A DNA stretch of 27,648 bases, taken from positions 1 to 27,648 of the forward strand of contig OMQP01000003.1 of NCBI GenBank assembly GCA_900313285.1. Direction: 5' to 3'. Positions 1-5,566 of the stretch are shown here, one piece after another. The notes beneath the pieces were generated by a model. The model did no database searches, had not been told where the DNA came from, and saw only the letters and a list, made by a program, of their open reading frames with translations. The position numbers were made by a program, and so were the translations under genes. Within the stretch, counting starts at the first letter, position 1. Each line of letters starts with the position of its first letter. Source of the DNA: an uncultured Pseudomonadota bacterium. Its GTDB lineage: Bacteria > Pseudomonadota > Alphaproteobacteria > Rs-D84.

Positions 1-66
1 CATGACATAGAGTTTTAGACGGATAAAAGTTTTTAAGAATTATTTGTTTTCTGGAATCGTTCCATC

Positions 67-249
67 AAAAAAACACCGCCCGTTTGGGCGGTGGTTTTTT
101 TCGGATGCCCTGAAAGGAAGGAAAGGAGAAAAAGAAATGGGCATCCCGAAACTCGTGTTTGGGCCCAAAGTCCAGAGGAGAGAGAATGTAGGAGGGAGTC
201 TGAAAACTCTGGGCCCGCTATGGTCAAAAGACATATTTATCCTTTGACG
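67..249 (-). ncRNA. Candidate structured small RNA with CU-rich loops
   Basis: Read on the minus strand, a transcript starting near 249 folds into four successive hairpins. SL1 is 248-223 (GTCAAAGGA pairs with TCTTTTGAC). SL2 uses CCAGAG/CTCTGG flanked by two GGGCCC blocks, with a loop containing CTCCCTCCT (about 213-160). SL3 pairs GGATGCCC with GGGCATCC (155-110) around a 28-nt pyrimidine loop holding TCTCCTTTCCTTCC. SL4 is an intrinsic terminator ending in seven T at 73-67. A promoter sits exactly at the right distance upstream. CU-rich single-stranded loops able to pair with Shine-Dalgarno sequences are known in trans-acting sRNAs, including alphaproteobacterial ones with CCUCC loops; that role here is inference. 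The plus-strand reading would place GGA motifs in the loops, but that strand lacks a terminator after SL1. Not matched to a named family. Confidence 0.6.
68..102. terminator. Bidirectional intrinsic terminator
   Basis: CACCGCCC pairs with GGGCGGTG across a 4-nt loop, flanked by A7 on the left and T7 on the right, so it can work in both directions. It ends the minus-strand sRNA and would also stop any gene entering from the left edge. Confidence 0.8.
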
Positions 250-255
250 AATCGA

Positions 256-284
256 AATGTAATACACAAAATGTAATTTGTCAA
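256..284 (-). promoter_or_regulatory. Promoter of the candidate sRNA
   Basis: On the minus strand a perfect -35 TTGACA (284-279) is followed after 17 nt by TACATT (261-256), predicting +1 at about 249, one base before the first hairpin. A second TTGACA lies 13 bp upstream (297-292), giving two TTGTCAA direct repeats on the plus strand that could be a regulator site. Confidence 0.55.
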
Positions 285-360
285 GTATTTTTGTCAAATT
301 TTTTTTTAGTGTATTTTTATTCGGCTTTTTATCCCAGGAATACAAACAAATGATACCCGA

Positions 361-389
361 TTGAATTTAACCGATAAAACCACTAATAT
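361..389 (+). promoter_or_regulatory. Promoter for the HTH gene at 439
   Basis: TTGAAT (361-366), a 17-nt spacer and TAATAT (384-389) precede the 439 start with a roughly 43-nt leader containing a good ribosome binding site (AGGAG at about 425). Confidence 0.45.
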
Positions 390-438
390 TATGGTGTTGA
401 ATTGGGAAACTGATGCAATAAAACAGGAGAAAAAGCAC

Positions 439-681
439 ATGACACATGATGATGTTTGGCGCGCAATAGAACAATTTGCGATGGAACATAATATGTCTTG
501 TTCGGGCCTGGCCAAATGTAGCGGTTTAGACCCAACGACGTTCAATAAAAGCAAACGCTGGTCAAAACAGGGACAACCACGTTGGCCGTCTACTAACAGT
601 ATTTCAAAAATATTGGCTTCAACGGGCGCAAATTTAGAAGATTTTACTAAATTTATCCCATCCGATTCGCATACCATGTAA
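439..681 (+). CDS. Small HTH protein like the N-terminal domain of alphaproteobacterial S24 repressors
   Basis: 80-aa putative DNA-binding protein. The opening THDDVWRAIE, the GLAKCSGLDPTTFNKSKR helix-turn-helix segment (about residues 23-41) and the GQPRWPSTNSISKIL block are what I know as the N-terminal half of alphaproteobacterial XRE/S24-type repressors (usually more than 200 aa). Here a stop follows immediately, so the S24 autoprotease half is missing. The ATG at 439 is chosen over the longer TTG at 361 because AGGAG lies 9 nt upstream and the family starts at this motif. It may be a stand-alone DNA-binding protein, an antirepressor-like competitor of a full-length paralogue, or a truncated repressor. 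It is followed by its own stop and the next gene 47 nt later. Confidence 0.7.
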   Translation: MTHDDVWRAIEQFAMEHNMSCSGLAKCSGLDPTTFNKSKRWSKQGQPRWPSTNSISKILASTGANLEDFTKFIPSDSHTM

Positions 682-699
682 AACAATAAAATGTTGCAC

Positions 700-722
700 A
701 ATGTGCCAAAATCGGCTATTGT
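700..722 (+). promoter_or_regulatory. Possible promoter giving a leaderless mRNA for the 729 gene
   Basis: TTGCAC begins near 694, followed 17 nt later by TATTGT at 717-722. The expected transcription start falls on or beside the ATG at 729, and no Shine-Dalgarno sequence is seen. Leaderless translation is an inference. Confidence 0.3.
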
Positions 723-728
723 GATGGT

Positions 729-1148
729 ATGTTGGAAAATATAAAAGTTTATGCGTCTGATACAGTTTGGAACCATATCCTGACCGATTTGGGTGTGAAT
801 GTCGTCGATTCGAAAAACATTGCAGATGTTGTTTTTGACGATATTAAAATAAAAGCACCCATTTCGGTCACTGAATTACAATCGTTAATTTTATCGCAAT
901 TTGAAAACAAAGATATTATCAGGGCTGTTTTTGGACGTGATGTTGTGTTGCCTAAACTGCAACATAAAATCATAGTTATTCTTTATAAAAATCCAAATAT
1001 CACAATGCATGAATTAAAAGATTTGATTGGTGTGTTGCCAAACGTAGCAACACATGCTGTGGAAAACGCAGTTTATCAATTGCGAAAAATTTATGGATGT
1101 GATATCATACAAAACATAGATGGGAAATATAAGATTGGACGCATATAA
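729..1148 (+). CDS. Putative winged-helix DNA-binding protein upstream of birA
   Basis: 139-aa protein of unknown function. The C-terminal half (about residues 75-139) looks like a winged helix: LQHKIIVILYKNPNITMHEL, then VENAVYQLRKIYG, then a beta-wing like IIQNIDGKYKIG, resembling the effector domain of OmpR-type regulators. The N-terminal half (1-70) is not recognised and shows no phosphoacceptor domain. Its last 29 nt overlap the start of birA in another frame, so the two are probably translationally coupled. Because full-length bifunctional BirA proteins carry an N-terminal winged helix, a split BirA is conceivable, but the wing pattern fits OmpR-type domains at least as well. Confidence 0.6.
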   Translation: MLENIKVYASDTVWNHILTDLGVNVVDSKNIADVVFDDIKIKAPISVTELQSLILSQFENKDIIRAVFGRDVVLPKLQHKIIVILYKNPNITMHELKDLIGVLPNVATHAVENAVYQLRKIYGCDIIQNIDGKYKIGRI

Positions 1149-1800
1149 ATTAATATCTTTAGATAAAATCCCAAGTACTCAAGATTATGCTCATGATTTA
1201 ATCGCTCGTGGTGAAGCTACCAATAAAACAGTTGTGACTGCGTTGGCGCAAAGTGCCGGTCGTGGTCGTTATAAACGTACATGGGTTTCACATCATGGTA
1301 ATTTATATGCGTCTTTTATTTATAAAATTGCTGAACGCGATCCTAAATTATCATATGCGATTGCTGTTGCTATTGCCGAAACGATGATTGCTTTTGGAAT
1401 TAAACCACAAATAAAATGGCCTAATGATATTTTAATAGATGGGAAAAAAATAAGTGGTGTTTTAATAGAATATGCACAAAATTTTGTAATTGTTGGAATT
1501 GGTATAAATATTGAAACGTGTCCTGCGGTCAAAGAATACAAAACAACAAAAATGAATAATTATGTTTCGGTATCTGTTAATGATGTGTTAAGTGTGTTAA
1601 TGAAAAAGATAGATAAATGGCGCGGTGTTAATTTTTCCGTTGTGCGTGAACGTTGGACTGAATTGGCTGCCGGATTAAATAAAACAATTCAATTCCATGG
1701 GAAAGATGCAGAATTAATAGGGTTAAACGAAGATGGCGCATTGGTATTAAGATGCGAAAGTCGATACATTTTAACATATGGTGATGAAATCAGTATTTAA
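1120..1800 (+). CDS. birA: Biotin--[acetyl-CoA-carboxylase] ligase, catalytic form only
   Basis: Attaches biotin via biotinyl-AMP to the lysine of the biotin carboxyl carrier protein of acetyl-CoA carboxylase. Visible hallmarks are the substrate-lid motif AQSAGRGRYKRTW (residues 43-55; the GRGR glycines bind biotinyl-AMP), KWPNDILIDGKKISGVLIE (99-117, with catalytic lysine about K110) and a small C-terminal SH3-like domain. At 226 aa it lacks the N-terminal DNA-binding domain of E. coli BirA, so it should be a ligase without repressor activity, as in many alphaproteobacteria. The ATG at 1120 overlaps the previous gene; a TTG at 1135 is an alternative start that matches the usual N-terminus of the short family. 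A promoter and two terminators follow directly. Confidence 0.93.
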   Translation: MGNIRLDAYKLISLDKIPSTQDYAHDLIARGEATNKTVVTALAQSAGRGRYKRTWVSHHGNLYASFIYKIAERDPKLSYAIAVAIAETMIAFGIKPQIKWPNDILIDGKKISGVLIEYAQNFVIVGIGINIETCPAVKEYKTTKMNNYVSVSVNDVLSVLMKKIDKWRGVNFSVVRERWTELAAGLNKTIQFHGKDAELIGLNEDGALVLRCESRYILTYGDEISI

Positions 1801-1806
1801 ATACTC

Positions 1807-1835
1807 TTGACTTTTGGTGTAATTTGTGATATTAT
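1807..1835 (+). promoter_or_regulatory. Strong promoter upstream of the phage cassette
   Basis: TTGACT (1807-1812), a 17-nt spacer and TATTAT (1830-1835) with a TGA extended -10 inside ATTTGTGATATTAT. Expected start is near 1842. Two terminators follow within 85 nt, before any gene. Confidence 0.7.
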
Positions 1836-1861
1836 ATGTTGCATCAAAGGTAAGAAATCTG

Positions 1862-1884
1862 TCCGCATTTTGGCGGATTTTTTT
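1862..1884 (+). terminator. Intrinsic terminator in the phage-cassette leader
   Basis: TCCGC/GCGGA stem with a 6-nt loop followed by seven T. It lies only about 20-40 nt after the predicted start of the 1807 promoter. Confidence 0.65.
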
Positions 1885-1897
1885 ATCTCTATTTTTA

Positions 1898-1928
1898 CCC
1901 CCACACATTTTTTGTGTGGGCTTTTTTT
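1898..1928 (+). terminator. Second intrinsic terminator before the lysin gene
   Basis: CCCACAC/GTGTGGG 7-bp stem, T-rich loop, then a run of seven T. It forms a tandem pair with the terminator at 1862. Confidence 0.75.
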
Positions 1929-1947
1929 ATACCAAACGGATATAACC

Positions 1948-2358
1948 ATGCAATTAAATTTGATTACTAATATGGACGAATCACAAATCGTTCAATATAA
2001 ATTGGCACGCATAATATATGCAGAAACAAATGCGCAATCTTTATCTGTGGTCGAAGCAATGGCGTCAATGATTTATAACATTCATATTAAATATGACAAA
2101 TCTTTTGAAGATATTGCAAACGATGAAAAAACTTTTGATGTTTTAAATAAAAAATCGAAACGATATAAATATCTGTCTGTACCGGCAACAGATAAAAAAT
2201 TTCAAATGTGTTTACGTGTTGTTAAAACAATGTTGCATGGCAATCTGCGCGATTATGTTTTTGGTGCAACAAAATTTCATCACGCCGACAATATACCTGA
2301 ATGGGCAATGTCGCGTGGTTATATTGCAGAATATGCAGATATTTTATTCTATTTATAA
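1948..2358 (+). CDS. Phage endolysin, SleB-like cell wall hydrolase
   Basis: 136-aa peptidoglycan hydrolase of the SleB/Hydrolase_2 type. The catalytic-region pattern IYAETNAQS (Glu26) near the N-terminus and the closing GATKFHHADNIPEWA (106-120) are typical of that family. No signal peptide is seen, so export would need the holin-like product of the next gene or another route. Start chosen at ATG 1948, the first ATG after the terminators; an upstream open extension from 1807 runs through two terminators and is not credible. First gene of the morphogenesis cassette, 16 nt before the holin-like gene. Expected to lyse the host cell and release particles. Confidence 0.78.
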   Translation: MQLNLITNMDESQIVQYKLARIIYAETNAQSLSVVEAMASMIYNIHIKYDKSFEDIANDEKTFDVLNKKSKRYKYLSVPATDKKFQMCLRVVKTMLHGNLRDYVFGATKFHHADNIPEWAMSRGYIAEYADILFYL

Positions 2359-2374
2359 ACCAAAGGAATAATTT

Positions 2375-2566
2375 ATGAACAAATTTATAAATGGTGGATA
2401 TTTAAAAGGTAAAAAAACATATATTGTATCTGGAATCGGTATAATGTCTGCCGTTGGTGCCTATTTAATAGGTGACGAAGATATTTTTACAATGCTGCAA
2501 ACAATATTTACTTTATCCGGTATATATTTTCTTAAACAAGAATCTTCAATCAAAGGAAAAAAATAA
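2375..2566 (+). CDS. Small membrane protein, holin candidate
   Basis: 63-aa protein with two hydrophobic stretches (about residues 16-33 and 37-53) separated by a short acidic loop (GDED), and charged ends (GKKTY near the start, KGKK at the end). Size, two-pass topology and position directly after an endolysin gene fit a phage holin that permeabilises the inner membrane. Sequence alone does not identify a holin family. Its stop TAA overlaps the ATG of the scaffold gene by one base, indicating translational coupling. Confidence 0.55.
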   Translation: MNKFINGGYLKGKKTYIVSGIGIMSAVGAYLIGDEDIFTMLQTIFTLSGIYFLKQESSIKGKK

Positions 2567-3225
2567 TGGAACAAATTCCAGAAAAGTTTTTAGATGATAA
2601 TGGTGAATTAAATACATCTGCGTTGATTAAATCATATTGTGAATTAGAAAAGAAGATGAGCAATATGATTTCTTTGCCCAAAGATGATGCAGATGAAAAA
2701 GCAAAACAAAAATTTAATCATGCAATCGGTGTTCCTGATGATGCATCACAATATCCAAAAAATGAATTGTTTGATAACGAATCGGTGCGTGAAAAATTTC
2801 ATGAAATTGGTTTAACATCAAAACAAGTTGAAAAAATTTATTCAATCGCTGAAGAATTTTTACAACCAACATTAAAAAATTTATTTGAAGTGCAAAATCA
2901 AAATAATGCAATAAATGAATTAAAAAATTTTTTTGGTGGTACTGAAAAAATGAATGATGCATTACGAGAGATAAATGCGTTTGGTGAAAAGTTTTTACCA
3001 AGTGATGCGTTTGATGAGTTGTGCTCTACACCCCAGGGAATACAAGGCATATACAAAATGATGCAATCATTAGAACCAACTGTTTTAACAGATAAAAATG
3101 CAACAGAAAATTTAACAGATGATATGTTGCGTGATATGATGCGCGATCCAAAATATTGGCGTGATCAAGATCCAGAATATGTTCGTAAAATAGAAAATGG
3201 TTTTAAAAAATTATATTCAAAATAA
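2566..3225 (+). CDS. Putative capsid assembly scaffolding protein
   Basis: 219-aa, acidic, largely helical soluble protein. It starts with IPEKFLDDNGELNTSALIKSY, a pattern common at the start of T7 gp9-type scaffold proteins of alphaproteobacterial phages, and contains VPDDASQYP and the conserved-looking DPKYWRDQDPEYVRKIENGFKKLY at the C-terminus, where scaffolds contact the coat protein. Scaffolds guide procapsid assembly and are absent from the mature head. The position upstream of the capsid gene supports the call, although an H1-like gene and four terminators now lie between them. Confidence 0.72.
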   Translation: MEQIPEKFLDDNGELNTSALIKSYCELEKKMSNMISLPKDDADEKAKQKFNHAIGVPDDASQYPKNELFDNESVREKFHEIGLTSKQVEKIYSIAEEFLQPTLKNLFEVQNQNNAINELKNFFGGTEKMNDALREINAFGEKFLPSDAFDELCSTPQGIQGIYKMMQSLEPTVLTDKNATENLTDDMLRDMMRDPKYWRDQDPEYVRKIENGFKKLYSK

Positions 3226-3234
3226 TTTTTATTC

Positions 3235-3263
3235 TTTACTATTTGTTTTGTTTCATATAAAAT
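3235..3263 (+). promoter_or_regulatory. Promoter for the H1-like gene
   Basis: TTTACT (3235-3240), 17-nt spacer and TAAAAT (3258-3263). A 9-bp inverted repeat AGAACAAAA/TTTTGTTCT follows at about 3271-3293 without a T-run and may be an operator. Confidence 0.45.
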
Positions 3264-3322
3264 ATAAAACAAGAACAAAAAAAAATTTTGTTCTAACCAA
3301 AAACTTAATTAAGGAGAGAATT

Positions 3323-3631
3323 ATGTTCGGTTTGAAGAAAAAATGTGCATGTGCAAAAAAACCAGCTGCAAAACCAGCTGCAAAAAAAGCACCTGCAAAA
3401 AAAGTAGCAGTTAAAAAACCAGCTGCAAAAAAACCAGTTGCAAAAAAAGCACCTGCAAAAAAAGTAGCAGCAAAAAAACCAGTTGCTAAAAAAGTAGTTG
3501 CAAAAAAAGCACCTGCAAAAAAAGTAGCAGCAAAAAAACCAGTTGCTAAAAAAGTAGTTGCAAAAAAACCAGCTGCTAAAAAAGCACCTGCAAAAAAACC
3601 AGCTGCTAAAAAAGTAGTAAAGAAAAAATAA
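3323..3631 (+). CDS. Histone H1-like lysine/alanine-rich protein
   Basis: 102-aa extremely basic protein made almost entirely of KKPAAKK, KKAPAKK and KKVVAKK-type pentads after a short head MFGLKKKCACA with two cysteines. Such composition is shared with eukaryotic H1 tails and bacterial H1-like or AlgP-like proteins that bind and condense DNA. Start at ATG 3323 with a perfect AAGGAG. It has its own promoter and terminator, so it is transcriptionally separate from the phage genes on either side. The gene contains an internal 60-bp tandem repeat (3436-3568) and many A7 runs, so its length is likely to vary. Whether it belongs to the phage (DNA packing in the head) or is a host nucleoid gene lodged in the cassette cannot be decided here. 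Confidence 0.8.
   Translation: MFGLKKKCACAKKPAAKPAAKKAPAKKVAVKKPAAKKPVAKKAPAKKVAAKKPVAKKVVAKKAPAKKVAAKKPVAKKVVAKKPAAKKAPAKKPAAKKVVKKK
3436..3568 (+). repeat. 60-bp tandem repeat inside the H1-like gene
   Basis: Bases 3436-3508 are identical to 3496-3568, giving a period of 60 bp (20 codons) and about 2.2 copies. It keeps the reading frame and suggests recent duplication by slippage or unequal recombination. Confidence 0.85.
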
Positions 3632-3637
3632 GAATTT

Positions 3638-3750
3638 CACGCGTATTCGCGTGGTTTTTTATTGTCCCCGAAATCCTTGGATTTTGGGGATTTTTTGATA
3701 AAATTTACAGTCAGATTATAATAAACGTCTGACTGTATTTTTTATTGGAT
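3638..3750 (+). terminator. Three tandem intrinsic terminators after the H1-like gene
   Basis: Hairpin 1: CACGCG/CGCGTG (3638-3653) then T6. Hairpin 2: TCCCC..AAATCC paired with GGATTT..GGGGA (3665-3690) then T6. Hairpin 3: ACAGTCAGA/TCTGACTGT (3707-3736) then a T-rich tract. All precede the capsid gene. Confidence 0.75.
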
Positions 3751-3830
3751 AATCCATTTTGTGGACCAGTATTTTATTTTGTTTTTTTGGCGCAATATAT
3801 TTGCATAACCATAAATCAAAATTTTGGTGT

Positions 3831-3851
3831 GCCCGTATCGGGCATTTTTTT
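3831..3851 (+). terminator. Terminator immediately before the capsid gene
   Basis: GCCCG-TAT-CGGGC hairpin followed by seven T, ending about 25 nt before the capsid ATG. Transcription of the capsid operon must either start in the about 80 nt before it and read through, or be antiterminated. No convincing promoter was seen between it and the ATG. Confidence 0.65.
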
Positions 3852-3874
3852 AATTAAAACAAAAAGGATTTTTT

Positions 3875-4702
3875 ATGTCTATGTCTGTAGATCAAGTGTT
3901 TATAAAACAATTTGAAGCAGATGTTCATTTGGCGTATCAACAAATGGGCACAAAATTGCGTTCTACTATCCGCAGTAAATCTGGTGTTGTAGGCGCTTCT
4001 ACAACTTTTCAAAAAATTGGCAAAGGTATTGCCAGTACTAAATCTCGTCATGGTATTGTACCTGTGATGAATTTGAATCACACACCAGTTGAATGTATTT
4101 TACAAGATTACTATGCAGGCGATTGGATTGATGCGTTGGATGAATTAAAAACTAATGTTGATGAACGTCGTGTTGTTGCTTCTGCTGGTGCTTATGCTTT
4201 GGGACGCAAAACAGATGAATTGATTATTGGTGCGATGAATAATGCAACACAATATGTTGGTGATTATTCTACTGGTTTAACAAAAGCATTGATAATGGCT
4301 GCATTGGAAAAATTAAATGAAAACGATGTTCCAGATGATGGTCGCAGATTTGCTGTCGTTGGTGTGCACCAATGGAACGAATTATTGGGACTGGATGAAT
4401 TCGTTTCTGCTGACTATGTTGGTGGTTCAACACCGTTAGTTGATGGTTGTGAATCAAGAAGATGGTTAGGCGTCAATTGGATTTTATGTAATTCTTTGCC
4501 ATTGTCTAATACTGATGATCGTGATTGCTTTATTTATCATGCATCAAGTATTGGTCATGCCTGTGGTCAAGAAGTCAAAACAGATATCACATGGCATGGT
4601 GAACGTGCCGCACACTTTATCAGCAACAGTATGTCTCAGGGCGCAGTGTTGATTGATAATGAAGGTATTGTTCGCATCAAATGTGATGACGATGCTGCAT
4701 AA
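3875..4702 (+). CDS. Major capsid protein, podovirus type
   Basis: 275-aa coat protein expected to form the icosahedral shell (HK97-like fold in T7-type phages). The pattern fits alphaproteobacterial T7-like capsid proteins: an N-terminal helix (VDQVFIKQFEADVHLAYQQ), a threonine/serine-rich section FQKIGKG, a helical spine around DELKTNVDERRVVASAGAYALGRK, and a late segment EVKTDITWHGERAAHFI before the final strand. Start ATG 3875 has AAAGGA upstream; ATG 3881 (also MS-) is an alternative. Followed 23 nt later by a small conserved protein, a usual order in this phage type. Confidence 0.82.
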   Translation: MSMSVDQVFIKQFEADVHLAYQQMGTKLRSTIRSKSGVVGASTTFQKIGKGIASTKSRHGIVPVMNLNHTPVECILQDYYAGDWIDALDELKTNVDERRVVASAGAYALGRKTDELIIGAMNNATQYVGDYSTGLTKALIMAALEKLNENDVPDDGRRFAVVGVHQWNELLGLDEFVSADYVGGSTPLVDGCESRRWLGVNWILCNSLPLSNTDDRDCFIYHASSIGHACGQEVKTDITWHGERAAHFISNSMSQGAVLIDNEGIVRIKCDDDAA

Positions 4703-4725
4703 TTTATAACCAAAAGGAATATCAT

Positions 4726-4956
4726 ATGGCGTTTCAAAATAAAAATTTATCTGTAATTGCGTATGCAAACGGATTTACATTGTGGCATTATAAAGCAAAT
4801 GAAACATTGTCGGCATTAACAACTGCTGGGTATTTTTCAAGTGTTAAAACACTTATGTGTACTGGTGATATAATTTTGATAAATGGTTCTAATGGATCAA
4901 CAATCAAAGTTATCACAGTATCAGAAGGCGTTGTTAGTGTTGGCGCTCTTTCTTAA
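4726..4956 (+). CDS. Small capsid-associated protein of unknown role
   Basis: 76-aa protein beginning MAFQNKNLSVIAYANGFTLWHY, a head I associate with small conserved proteins encoded directly downstream of podoviral capsid genes; the rest is beta-rich with GDIILINGSNGST. Candidate head-decoration protein, not proven. ATG 4726 has AAAGGA upstream. A strong terminator follows, closing a capsid transcription unit. Confidence 0.6.
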   Translation: MAFQNKNLSVIAYANGFTLWHYKANETLSALTTAGYFSSVKTLMCTGDIILINGSNGSTIKVITVSEGVVSVGALS

Positions 4957-4981
4957 TGGTGTTTTTTGTTTCTCCTTACTT

Positions 4982-5010
4982 GCGGGCTGGCATTTGGTCA
5001 GCCCGCTTTT
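4982..5010 (+). terminator. Terminator after the capsid unit
   Basis: 8-bp stem GCGGGCTG (4982-4989) with CAGCCCGC (4999-5006) followed by TTTT. Its place after the capsid genes is like the T7 late terminator after gene 10. Confidence 0.75.
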
Positions 5011-5017
5011 AAAATAA

Positions 5018-5551
5018 ATGAGTTTAGATATGTTTACAAAAATAGATTTATGTTCAATGGCATTGTTAAAAATAGGTGAAAAACCTATACAATCATGGCG
5101 TGAAGATTCAGCCCCAGCACAATTAGCCAGAACTTTGTTTGATCCAACAGTTGATGCGTTGTTAGCAACTTTCCCATGGCGCTTTGCAACACAAAATTTA
5201 GTATTAACAAAAAATAATGATGGTGATTTCATAATACCACAAAATGTTTTACGGGTTTTGAAATGTGAAGGACAAATTATGGGTGACAGAATAAATACAT
5301 CTGCTGATACAATAGAAATATCTGCAATTGTTAAAACAGATCCTGAACATTTTCCAAATTATTTTGCCACATTGGTTGCTACAAAATTAGCTGTTGAATT
5401 TTGTATACCTTTATTGGGCGATACAAATGTTTTCAGAATGATAACTGCTTTGTATGAATCAGAATTTCAATCTGCAAAATTTATAGACAGTACAACTTCG
5501 ACAAATCAATCGAATATAGACAAATTTTCTTTAATTAATTCAAGATTTTAA
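5018..5551 (+). CDS. Tail tubular protein A-like (T7 gp11-type)
   Basis: 177-aa protein of the podoviral tail tube/gatekeeper family that links the portal to the tail nozzle. Typical features are the N-terminal IDLCSMALLKIGEKPI, then LARTLFDPTVDALLATFPWRFA, then a mid-section with PQNVLRVL and a C-terminal helix around FATLVATKLAVEFCIPL. ATG 5018 has no clear ribosome binding site; ATG 5030 is a possible alternative. It precedes the tail tubular B gene by 15 nt, the standard order. Confidence 0.82.
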   Translation: MSLDMFTKIDLCSMALLKIGEKPIQSWREDSAPAQLARTLFDPTVDALLATFPWRFATQNLVLTKNNDGDFIIPQNVLRVLKCEGQIMGDRINTSADTIEISAIVKTDPEHFPNYFATLVATKLAVEFCIPLLGDTNVFRMITALYESEFQSAKFIDSTTSTNQSNIDKFSLINSRF

Positions 5552-5566
5552 CAAAAGGATTTCATC

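Noticed and set aside
44..276. Small plus-strand frames over the sRNA region, and a CsrB-like reading with GGA loops on the plus strand
   Set aside because: The frames lack recognisable protein features, and the plus strand has no terminator after the hairpins, whereas the minus strand has promoter and terminator in place.
1807..1947. Extended start of the lysin gene
   Set aside because: It would cross a promoter and two intrinsic terminators; the lysin family begins near ATG 1948.
3323..3631. CRISPR-like repeat array
   Set aside because: Repeats are in-frame codon repeats of a lysine-rich protein with no spacers; no CRISPR array was seen anywhere in the window.
3305..3640. Minus-strand open frame rich in Phe, Cys and Trp
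   Set aside because: It is the mirror of the lysine-alanine repeats of the H1-like gene; no ribosome binding site and composition explained by the other strand.
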